DNA of 64,000 nt from Haliclona indistincta (lineage: Eukaryota > Porifera > Demospongiae > Haplosclerida > Chalinidae), in the NCBI GenBank assembly GCA_964017065.1, contig OZ024785.1:4068588-4132587 (forward strand), in the 5' to 3' direction. Position 1 is the first letter of the stretch. Each line of letters begins with the position of its first letter. The translations under genes and the position numbers were made by a program. The notes beneath the pieces were generated by a model. The model was given only the letters and a program-made list of their open reading frames with translations, was not told where the DNA came from and did no database searches. This document shows, piece by piece, positions 54,346 through 64,000 of the stretch.

Positions 54346-54976
54346 GCTGAATGCTAGCTTTAGAATGACACCTCACTTATAGTGAACTAATCATGTTTTT
54401 GAAGCTGTGTCGAGAGCTGCGTTCACTGACTAGTATCTACGTGTACATAAGTAACATTCGGAGTGAATGGTGGGGCCTTTTTCGAAAATTTGCTATTGTA
54501 GAAGCAACGCTGATGCCTCAAACGCAGGTCACTGGCGCACTCTTTCCTTTTAGCGACAATAAAATCTTGATTCAAGAAAGATAGCGAGAAGACACTCCAT
54601 CATTCACTCAAAGGTTGTATTTGCTCGAATATAAACCATTTTTCGTAGACTAGCTAACGCTACACGTCGCGTAATCTTGTGGGAAAAATAGCTGCTGTGT
54701 TCCCTAGGATTGTGTCGACTCAGCGACTCTGCTCTTTGCTTATTTCCTCAAGAGTCATTGGTTATGCGAGGACACTTTCTACGATGCCTTATAGCGACTT
54801 TTGTGCTGATTGCTTATTTCTGTCAGAGTTCCAAGCGAAAACAGTTTTTCTCATTAATATTCATAAATTTTGTAACCCGCCAAAGGCAATCATTAATTAT
54901 ATTCATAAATAATATATAATAATTATTAATTATATTCATTTACACGCATGCATGGTTATTTCAATTGGCACGTTGT

Positions 54977-55378
54977 CAGTGTCAGCAATCTCGATTATCC
55001 GGACAGCTTTGGCCACCGAAAAAAATTTAGACGTCCGGATAGCCGAAAAAGTCCGGATAACAAAAATCAAAATGGCGGCCGTTCACAAGCATCCGAACGA
55101 TGTCAATGGAGGCTTAGATCGTTGAGATCGCACACTCTTGTTTATGCCAACATTGTTTCTTACCGTGGAGAGGTGAAATAAACCAGACCGCTTGTCTACA
55201 GAACTGTAGAAAACAACGAGCAAACAGCAGCGTGGCCGTTAATTATATTCATTTCGTGTAACATTGGTTACATTGTAAGCGCTAATTATATTCATAGAAT
55301 TTTGTACATACCAAAATTAATATCTAATTATGCGAAAACAAGCTCCTCCAGCTAGTCCGGATAATCGAGGTTGCACTG
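54977..55378. mobile_element. pogo-like non-autonomous element
   Basis: Ends CAGTGTCAGC...TCTCGATTATCCGG and, inverted, CCGGATAATCGAGGTTGCACTG, next to TA. The CAGTG-CAACCTCGATTATCCG type of terminus is characteristic of pogo/Tigger-like Tc1-mariner elements. About 400 bp with no transposase. Confidence 0.75.
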
Positions 55379-56399
55379 TATGATAAGAGGCTACAGCTGA
55401 TCTGTTGCAACCACTACAAATATCATGAGTAGTATAGCAACTGCCTATTTGGAGGTATTTGCCCAGGAAGAGACCTGTAGAGCCAGAACCAGCTGTTAAT
55501 AAAAGTGGGTGTGGCTACAATGAGTATAAATCAGGCCCTGGGGTCACCAGAGTGCCAGTTACGCCACTGATTGCAAGGAGTAATAAAACCGCTGTATGAC
55601 TTCAGCTCATAAGCAGGGCTCCATTCACTTGTATCGCGGAACTTATCCAAAGAACACAAAGAGCTCCACCTTATCATTTAAGGTAGTGGTAAAGATGAGG
55701 TGGACTTGTGATGTCCCTTGTATTAACAGTTCGGAAATAGACATAGACTACATCATTTAGGAATACTATTTTCAACAAACCAACTGAGCCACTATACCAT
55801 GCAGCTATATACCAACTGAGCCACTATACCATGCAGAAACCATGCAGCTATAGCTGCATGGTTTCTGCTACTACTCTTGTATTTCTGTTCAGAGTGCTGC
55901 TTTGAGATACACTATAGTATTACTATTGCATGCACAACTATTATTATGTAATCACCAAAACTGACTAAGTGTGTTTATTTTGTAGACTCGACTACTCGAA
56001 TGCAGACATGTATGCGGTAACTACATAGTTCCAAAGCTAACTGCTATCTTCTGTTTCAATCTACTATATTCTATGCTGAACTTAGAAAAGTTAATACATT
56101 GTTATGAACACGTGAAAGCTAGGAATCAATGTTTTTTGTAGCACTATTTTATGACACCGTATGCGTTATTTTCATACTAGTCAATATTTTGTGCTTGTTT
56201 TGAGGCTACAGCACTTGCATACACTGGATTATCACTTGTCATGATATAATCCTCTCGACTAGCTTGTGCTTAGCACTGTTGATAGCAGCAGAATCAAGGC
56301 AACAGCAACAACAGGTGAAGCTACTATAATAGTCACTTCAACAGTTGATAAACCTATTCGAACTGAGTACAAGTAAAAGTAATAATAATTGCTTACAGC
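55379..56399. other. Flank of duplicated receptor block; relic tail exon
   Basis: 55780-56050 is an inverted, diverged copy of about 6900-7140. A small local duplication with GAGCCACTATACCATGCAG lies at 55793-55835, beside a palindrome around CATGCAGCTATAGCTGCATG. On the minus strand 56150-56275 keeps the tail sequence with SDNPVYASAV, but with a TAG replacing a Leu codon. Confidence 0.6.
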
Positions 56400-57395
56400 T
56401 ATAGGTTTATTTACCGTTGTTACTAATTGATGCAACAGATGATGTGTTTATGCTAGAACTAGTGTTTACTACTATAGCCAACTCAGATATTGAGAGTACT
56501 CTTTCATTACCTGTGTAAATCAAAATACTACAATGATCTTGATAACAAATACCTGGAATTACTACTGTAGTAGATAGCAATGAAGACAACGAATGAGAAC
56601 TTGAGGGAATGATATTTGTAATAAGTATTGTAGAAACTGCAGGCTCTCCTGCTCCTACTATATTGATAGGTACCACAGTGACAGTGAAGTTGTTGTCAGG
56701 ATCAGGATGGTCAATGGAGTAGTACAGCATGGTAGTGTCCCCCTCTACTGACATTGTCTCATTCTCTCCACTGGTGGTGTTGGTGATGGTGACATTGTAG
56801 CCCAGGATGGGTACCCCCTCCAGAGTGAAGGGAGGACTCCAGGAGATGAGGACAGTAGTGGAGTTGATGGAGACTACAGCGAGCTCACTGACTGACTCTA
56901 ACAAACCTGCATAGTTTATAGGTGTTTACTGTTAATGCTTAAAATATTCATTATACCTTGCACTAGCAGTAGTACTGAGTCACTTTCATCACTTGTGAAT
57001 GGGTTTAGACTTACCACAACACATGTTATATTTGTATCATTGTCAGTAGAAGTCACTAGTACTCGCAGTGTTGATATTCGAATGTTGAGCAATTCATTTA
57101 CTGGAGCATTTAAAATAGCAACCTCATCTTCGTTGTCTAATTGTTGTCCATTAGCTTTCCAAGTAAAGCCATTTGCAACTGCAGTACAAGTAAATTCAGC
57201 TACACTATTGAGCGATATGTTCACAGGCCTTGGTGGAACAGTGATGTCTGCAATATTCAGCAAAATGACTACATGTAGCTTTTAACAATTAATTTTTAAG
57301 TACATCATACTTGCTTCTTGAGCTGTTATCAGCAAGACAATGGCAAAAATTGTTCCCAAGAATGGAATCGTAACTGCTTGGCGATGAATTGACAT
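56400..57395 (-). CDS. Ig-FN3 receptor with truncated C-terminus
   Basis: Signal exon 57311-57395 (MSIHRQAVTIPFLG...), Ig 56957-57247 (ITVPPRPVNISLN, EFTCTAV, FTWKANG, NITCVVV), FN3 plus stem 56553-56906, and a second stem exon about 56412-56514. These are all open and are the intact form of the gene broken at 1719-6815. The following TM exon (about 56280-56395; VASPVVAVALILLLSTVL) has lost about 100 bp compared with the other copy and runs into a TAG soon after the membrane segment, so the NPVY tail downstream is out of reach. The product would be a tail-less surface or secreted protein, or the gene is newly dead. Divergent from the gene at 57822. Confidence 0.75.
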
Positions 57396-57821
57396 TATTT
57401 GGAATCTATGCTTGCTGTACGCATAGACTGTACCATAGATCTATGACTGTACGTACTCCAACGTAAAATTTTCATCAAGTAAAATTTTGGTCTCAATGAC
57501 CAAAATAATAATTAATGTTCAATTTTTGTGAATAAAACTTTTTGCTGCTTTGTAAAAGTTTTCTCAGATGGCGCGAATTTTTGTGCTAAATTCAAAAATT
57601 TTAAAGGATAGATCAGACCCACCTCTTAGTAGGTGGAGTCTAAACTGGCTTATAATAATAAAAGCAGTCGTCGACGTCACCGATCTCCTGTTGTCTTGAA
57701 TTTGGTGTCAAAGAGGGTGCTGCCGTACGTAGCTAAAATAGTCTACGAGTTTAGTATCACAATACATATGCATACTCGAGCGACATGCTCGCCTGCACAT
57801 AGTAAATAAAACTCAGCTATT
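57396..57821. promoter_or_regulatory. Bidirectional upstream region
   Basis: About 426 bp between divergent starts; an inverted near-copy of 1317-1718. It has a small extra TTATAATAATAAAAGCAG insertion near 57650 not seen in the other copy. Core promoter elements cannot be assigned. Confidence 0.45.
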
Positions 57822-60800
57822 ATGAATAAGCTGATTCTGTTGAATATGTGGTTACTCTGGACTGTTATCTTTGTCGCGGTCAGCTTTGGACAAGGAGATC
57901 AGGTGTCACGTGAGTGTTTTTTTTTATCCTTGTGATGAAACTACATGTAGCTTGTGCTGTGGATTATGCTTGTAGTCGGCTTGTAGTCAGCTTGTATGTA
58001 TAGTCTTAGTACTCAGTATACTACTGAATACTTAGTATGTTGCGAGGGTTGTTGTCAGTTCCTTAGTTTTATATAGAATATTCCCTACAAGGAAGAAGTT
58101 ATAAATACTAAGGTCCCTTATATGGACATAAGCTATAAGTGACCTAACTTTTATGCACAAAGGCAATTCCGTTGTTAATGAACATTTTACAGGCATTATT
58201 GAAGCACCAGGACCAAAGAATGGGACAGTGAATGAGGAGGTTGTGTTCATTTGCAGAGGAACTGCTAGTATTTTCACCTGGAAGATTAATAATCATTCTA
58301 TTGACTTTGAGTTTGAAGAACATACCGTGCCTATCAATGCAAACCAGAACTTTCGTCAGTCTACACTTAAATGGATTGCGACTTCTTCTGACAATAACAG
58401 TGGCGTTTCTTGTATTGCTATCATTCTCGATCCATTAACAAACGATGAGAGTGACCCAGCTCTATTGCTAGTACAAGGTTAGTCAGTATTAAGACAAACT
58501 TCCTTACTTCACTAAAATTTTAAGGCGGTGGTGTACTCAATAAAGTTTATGATAGAGAATTTAAAACTTCCTCAGACTCATCAAGTACTTGAGCATAATA
58601 ATTGTAATTCTACATGAAGAGCATTCGTCGTGTAATTTTTCTAGCCAAATATCTCTCCAAGTGAACATTGCAGAAAAGTAATACTAGCTAATATTTTGCT
58701 GTTATTATAAATAACAACATAATTACTGAATTTTGCTTCGTCCAAAACATAGAGATAGCCGACTTTAACAAGCATGTCTCTGCAACGGTTGCATGTAAAG
58801 AACTTTGACTATATGACAAATGGTGTCGGTGAAGAATGGTTTACTCTATTACACATTGAGACATACTCGATGATGCATCATGTGTTTTACTTTTTCTGTC
58901 ATAAAACATGGCTCATAAATATTACATTTTGTTGTGTACATGTACATGTAGTGCATGACAATGGGGCATGAATCACATTTGTACTCACGAAATAGTGTGT
59001 ATACCAAACCAGATATTGCTTTTGAATCTGTCATTCTTCAGATGTGTTGGATCCTGTCACTGATATCACATTGAGTTCCATCAACTCCACTACTGTCCTC
59101 ATCTCCTGGAGTCCTCCCTTCACTCTGGAGGGGGTACCCATCCTGGGCTACAATGTCACCATCACCAACACGGTCACTGGAGAAAATATACAAAACTTTT
59201 CTACTGACGTTCCTAGTGTACAGTACAGTCCTGCACAAAACGACGACTACCTCATCACTATTGTAGCAATTAACAAGGCAGGTTCTGGACTGCTAGCACA
59301 GTACTATTCAGATGTCTTACCATGTAAGTCAACAGTTACTGGTATATGTTAAATGGGATTTTTGTTTCTCTATATCCTACAGTACCTACGTTGAATAGTA
59401 TCGATCATACCTCTGCAACCTCTCACTCAGGTAAGTTCCTTCAAACTTCTAATTATGCACCGTGACATAATTATTGTTTTTTTTACTATGCTAGGTAGCA
59501 CAAGCACTCTGTTCAGTTCTTCAACCATTATTCCCACAATGCCATTTCCCAACGGCAATGGATCCAAGATCGGTCCATGTATGCACACCTATGTTATTCA
59601 TCACTAATGTACTATTCTTATCTTTTATCAACAATCTTTTTGATTGTGGCAGTAGTTATTGGAGTTATAGGGATTTTTCTAATAGTGGTACTAGCACTAG
59701 CTATGGTTAAGAATGTTCAAAAAGAAACTAAATTTCATGATGCATGTACTTTATATGTATAAATACATTACTATTATATTTTCAGCTGAAGGAGATGGAA
59801 GACCTAGGCTTAGACAATGAAAGAATATTCAGCTGACACGTGTACCTTACGGCATTGTTTGTACAGGCGATAGATGTTAGCAATGTTTGCTTATCCAGTT
59901 CACAGCCATCCACACGACCACCAGAGGTACACTTATAGTACATGATATTATACTCTTGAGTTCACTGATCATTCAGACTGACAAAGGCTTTGCTCACAAG
60001 AACGACAATCTCAAGGATGATGATCGCAAGGACGATTCTGGTGTTGGTAGTACTCTTGTTACAGATCCTCCATCGGAAAGTACACATGACAGTGGTTAGC
60101 ATTGTGTCAAACAGTATACTGTGTAGATATACTGGGAAACTGGGTATAAGCTCAAATTTAAAGTATCAGCTTTCTCTTTAATACAGATAAGCCTGTTGTG
60201 GATCATCACATGTACATTCAAGTTGAAGAGGTAATTTTCATTATGAATATTGTCCTAACTTCACTTCTATCTACTGCTGTGCTTAGGTGTCTGGACAAGC
60301 TAGTTGTAAGGAAGTGGTAACTACCTGTAAAACAGACCCGAAGGTCAGAACCCACAATGAAATTCACTTCTACATTTTTATTGACCCTCTATTTTCAGGA
60401 ACATTTTGCTATTTCTGACATTGAAACATTTGATGGTAACCTACCAGATGTGAGTACTTCAGCTATTCCAGTGAGCAATGAAGGAGGTAGCTGTACAGCA
60501 ATATCATACCTCTCTAATTCAAAACCAGCTGGTAACTACATGTAGTTATCATTATACAGTTCATAAAACATAATATTTTTTTCTTCCTAGTTGGTCAACG
60601 TAACTCTGTCAATCCACGAAAGGTGTGTTGTACATTGTTATGACTTATAGCTTACCGAAAAAATAAATTTCATTTTATAGGTTGGAGAAGCTGTCTACTA
60701 TCAGAACCATCCTCCACAAGGTTCTCTTTAATCATTCACAGTAACTATGATGTGCTCTCTTATCTGCAGCCACCACAAACTATGTTTTGATTGAAAAAGA

Positions 60801-61477
60801 TGAATACGTACTTGTTTCCATTGTTGAGACAGAGGAAGAATGTGTGCAATGTACACCTGAATTTCAGAGTTCTGAAGAAATGGTTGCAAGCACTCTAAGG
60901 CCTCCAGAAACAAGCCAGGACCCTCTCAGTGATATTGTGGCTGAATCTGTATGGAGTACAAAGACTCACGTAAGTGCCTGCACTAATTCTTGACTGTTAC
61001 AAGTTTCATCTTGTAGAAGTACGAGCATCAGTCTGATAAACCTGAGTGCAGGTCAATGCCTCCAGTCAGCAATTCTGTTGACATACTGCCTGCTCCAGAG
61101 CCACCTGACAAGACTACTGATACTCATGATGAGAGAATCGACAGCTTTGGGGGCGGAGCTGTCGGTTACAAGAAGGGAGGAGGTTAGTAAAGAAAGCAAC
61201 CATGGTGTCTGATATTATGAGCACTTCCGTAGCTGAAGTCCCAACCCGTGAGGATATTGCTCTGATATCTCAACAAGTAGCTCACAAGTGGAGACTGGTT
61301 GGACTAGACCTGGGAATTCATCCATCAGAGCTGGAGCAGATTGCCTCTGAGTGTGGTAGTGATGACCAGTCTCTGTGTTCTTCTAAGCTGTTCAGGAAGT
61401 GGTCAGCTGGAGAGATTACAGCATCCTGTCCCTTCACATGGGAGGAAGTTGCCAAAATAATAGACCGTAAAAGCTGA
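57822..61477 (+). CDS. Ig-FN3-TM-Death-domain receptor
   Basis: Exons: signal 57822-57909, Ig 58193-58477, FN3 59042-59323, stem 59383-59430 and 59495-59578, TM from about 59653 (VVIGVIGIFLIVVLALAM), then about eight small cytoplasmic exons between 59785 and 61182 rich in Asp/Ser/Pro (for example DKGFAHKNDNLKDDDRKDDS, QDPLSDIVAES). The last cytoplasmic exon can end at 61182 (donor GTTAGT). A 50-nt intron to a CCGTAG acceptor joins it in frame to AEVPTREDIALISQQVAHKW... and the Death domain (SSKLFRKWSAGEITASCPFTWEEV), stop near 61477. Without that splice the frame stops at 61185-61187. It therefore resembles a TNFR-like Death receptor in layout but with an Ig-FN3 ectodomain. Ligand unknown; adaptor recruitment through Death-domain pairing is family knowledge. 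Confidence 0.8.
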
Positions 61478-61791
61478 ACTTCCTGGCCCCACATTCCTGC
61501 AAATAACTAGAAGTTTGCTGCATGTAGTTTTTATTTGTTTCGCAACCTAGAAATTATTTTTATATTTATATCGCTGCTTTAGTCAATGTAATAGCTTTGT
61601 AGGTTTTATAAAATTGTGTGAAAATTTAATAATGCAGTTGAGTTGTATTATAGGCGGCCGAACACATGATCTGATTGTGACCTGATTATTATAATGTTGG
61701 GGCATAAATTGTCAGTCTTGGAATGAAGTGAGTATGGTATAAATTTTAGATAAAGCTGCATTTTTCTATGATCATAAAAACTGTTACCAGT
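61478..61791. other. Tail-to-tail 3' flank
   Basis: The interval between the ends of the Death receptor and the convergent receptor. It aligns with 8930-9240 (TAGAAATTATT, TTTTTATCGCTG, ATAGGCGG, ACACATGATCTGATTGTGA), showing that both gene ends were copied together. No further gene. Confidence 0.6.
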
Positions 61792-63948
61792 CATCTAATG
61801 TTCTCATACTGTACTGTTGATGGTGGTGTTGGTTGTACTATGGAGTATGTATTGTTCTGTTGTACTGCATCACTGGTGAGCTGTCCATAAGCTGGATTAG
61901 CACTCACTGGTACTTCACTCTGTGGTAGACTACTAGCTCCACCTGTAAACAAACAATGCTTACCCACACGCTAACAAGGTGATGGACTCACTGAGCATAG
62001 TTCTCCTATCAATATTCTCATACTCTGCAACTGATGTAGTTTGTGCTATGGAGTACGCAGTGTTCTCTTGCAAAACAATACCAGCGACCTCTCCATAAGC
62101 AGGATTAGCACTCACTGGTACCACATCCTGTGGTGAACTGGAGGTAGCTGCTGCTGTAGATAGACACTGGTCAATCAAACCACACACAAGCTAAAGCACC
62201 ACTCACAGAGATTGTTGTGGTTTCTTTTCTCATCTCTTACTGCAATGTTCTCATACTGAGCTCCCAGTACTGATTCAGTGTGTGTTACAGAATATGAACT
62301 GTTCTGTTGTAAAGCAATACTTGTGACTCTCTGCCCATAAGCAGGATTAGCACACATCAGAGGTACATGAGAAGAATCATCTACTGGTGGTGGTGATACA
62401 GTGTGTACAATGGAGTATGCACTGTTCTCTTGTACTGCAATACTCTTCAGTGTGACCTGCTCATAAGCAGGATTACCACTCACTGCTATCACATCCTGTG
62501 CGGGCGGGAATTTAGCCACTCCTACAGAGTAAAATACACACTATTGGTTTGCCAGAACAGTGAGTGATTGACTCACTCAGTTTATGCCTTCTTATCAGTA
62601 GATAGCAAGTTATAGTAACAATCACAGCACTCACAATAGTAACCATGGTAACAATACTAACAGATACCACAATTGGTATTATAACTGGAGTAAAAGATAA
62701 TGACCTCATCAAAAATAATATCTGTTTTTTGCACACCAGGTGAATTTGGTATTGATGTAGGTTGCAAGTGTTGACCTGCCGGCAATATAATGTAAACACC
62801 TTTATAGTTTATTTGTTTTTGTGATATCTCACTTGTTTGTGATGGTTGTATTGTGTCAGTTGAAACTGTGCCCACTGCTGGTGATGGTGGTTTTGTACTC
62901 GGTGGCAACACACCATGTGATGATATCATAACAGTGCTGCTGGACATAATGGAATCTACGAACAACCAGACACATTAGGATGCCAACTATGACCCACAAG
63001 AAGCACACAGTTATAGGAAAATTATGTTGAGAGAAGCCAAGTTTACAAACACACCATGCACTAATGATGTTATGGTGAGAAAAAATTAAGTATGGTTGAC
63101 TGATGGTTTAAGGCAACTGCATACTATACTCACTTTGATCTACTAGTAAAAATACAAACACAATATCTGCACTCTCTCCTGGTCCAGCTCCATTGATGGG
63201 TACCACAGTGACAGTGAAGTTGTTGTCAGCATCAGGGTGGTCAATGGAGTAGTACAGCATGGTAGTGTCCCCTTCTACTGACATTGTCTCATTCTCTCCA
63301 CTGGTGGTGTTGGTGATGGTGACATTGTAGCCCAGGATGGGTACCCCCTCCAGAGTGAAGGGAGGACTCCAAGAGATGAGGACAGTTGTGGAATTGATGG
63401 ACACCACAGTGAGCTCACTGACTAGCCCTGTACTTGTAATATTGAGTAGAAACACACATGCACACGCACACACACAGATGAGCTCTTATGAGGTGTGTAC
63501 ATACCTAATTCAAGCAAGAAGAGGACAGCTGGTTCGCTTTGCATTATAGAAAATGGTGATATAAAAAATGCTACACAAGTGATGTTGGATCTGTTATTAT
63601 CAGCTGATCCAAATGCTGACATTGTTCTTGTGCGAAGGTTCTGTGTTGCATTCAGTAGTGTTAATGGTACAGCATCATCATTGAACCCTCTGTTTCTGAG
63701 ATTAGCATCAGCAGGTTGACCATTAACTTCCCATTCAATTCCACTTGCAATAGCAGTACATGTGAAATTTGCTGTCCCATTGATTGTAGTGTTAACAGAG
63801 ATTGGAGGAGCAACGATACCTGTCCTGTACAATAAAATTTGTTGTAGACATGTATAACAAATAACTCACTCGCTTGTTGGGCATTAGTAGCTCCTACGAG
63901 TAACAGCAACAACGCTAGCAGCTTGCTGGCTGATTGTTGCTTTTGCAT
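61792..63948 (-). CDS. Ig-FN3-TM receptor with multi-tyrosine tail
   Basis: Signal exon 63870-63948 (MQKQQSASKLLALLLLLVGA...), Ig about 63505-63819 (NFTCTAI, IEWEVNG, NITCVAF), FN3 about 63134-63428, stem exons about 62830-62955 and near 62735-62780, TM about 62576-62690 (IIPIVVSVSIVTMVTIVSAVIV, then CYLLIRRHK), and tail exons about 62217-62517, 61985-62170 and 61792-61938. Tail motifs: GNPAYEQV, ENSAYSIV, ANPAYGQRV, GAQYENIA, ANPAYGEV, AEYENID, ANPAYGQL, NNTYSIV and, at the C-terminus, VQYENIR. It is the paralogue of 9245-11397, with all tyrosine sites kept, and probably the functional one. The start lies about 50 bp from the window edge, so a divergent partner may follow. Confidence 0.85.
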
Positions 63949-64000
63949 GCTGCAAGGGCTCGTCTGAGGGCGTGGCTTTGCACCAGCAATAGCACGAGTA

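Overview
The window is eukaryotic nuclear DNA, AT-rich and with short spliceosomal introns. It most likely comes from a demosponge. The basis for that is inference: small-intron receptor genes combining Ig, FN3 and Death domains, animal-type signalling tails, a Twinkle-like mitochondrial helicase, OTU-bearing Helitrons, and dense short palindromic elements. No species marker can be read directly.

The host genes are dominated by one multigene family of single-pass receptors. Each has a signal-peptide exon, one Ig-like exon, one FN3 exon, short Ser/Thr-rich stem exons, a transmembrane (TM) exon and cytoplasmic exons. About eleven members are visible. Left side: a partial Death-receptor type (minus, 1-1316), a TE-broken member (plus, 1719-6815), a relic (minus, 7790-8405) with an orphan Death-domain relic (8716-8908), then minus 9245-11397, plus 11467-13163, minus 14930-19967 and plus 20215-21780. 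Middle: plus 39652-44951, probably with a Death domain. Right: minus 56400-57395, plus 57822-61477 (Ig-FN3-TM-Death) and minus 61792-63948. Four neighbouring pairs lie head to head with 69 to about 430 bp between start codons. The left-end pair is an inverted copy of the pair near 57.6 kb, and the block at 8.7-11.4 kb is a direct copy of 61.2-63.95 kb. Tails carry NPxY and YEN[I/V] motifs, and one has an ITAM-like doublet.

Between the receptor clusters (24.4-26.7 kb) lies a seven-exon gene for a 352-residue proline-rich repeat protein whose exon phases all agree. The last two coding exons of a Twinkle-like mitochondrial DNA helicase lie at 36.5-37.0 kb.

Transposable elements fill the rest. 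There are two long Helitrons: an intact Rep-helicase-OTU reading frame on the minus strand (29.1-35.75 kb) and a broken copy on the plus strand (45.98-51.46 kb) that lacks the helicase ATPase core. Two further Helitron-like 5' ends lie at 3.43 kb and 37.3 kb. Two TIR elements carry RecQ-type helicase fragments, one of them with a perfect 9-bp target duplication. A 1.3-kb foldback also has a 9-bp duplication. Other repeats include a palindromic MITE family with four copies, a pogo-like MITE, a tRNA-derived SINE, two non-LTR retrotransposon tails and a 199-bp assembly gap. The broken receptor at 1.7-6.8 kb records several nested insertions whose pre-insertion sequence survives in the copy near 57 kb.

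Working interpretation (inference): this is a rapidly duplicating receptor cluster of innate-immune or self-recognition type. It includes both tyrosine-signalling and Death-domain members, is being homogenised through the FN3 exon, and is heavily invaded by DNA transposons. Exon limits were read by eye from GT/AG signals and reading phase, so single-base errors are possible.
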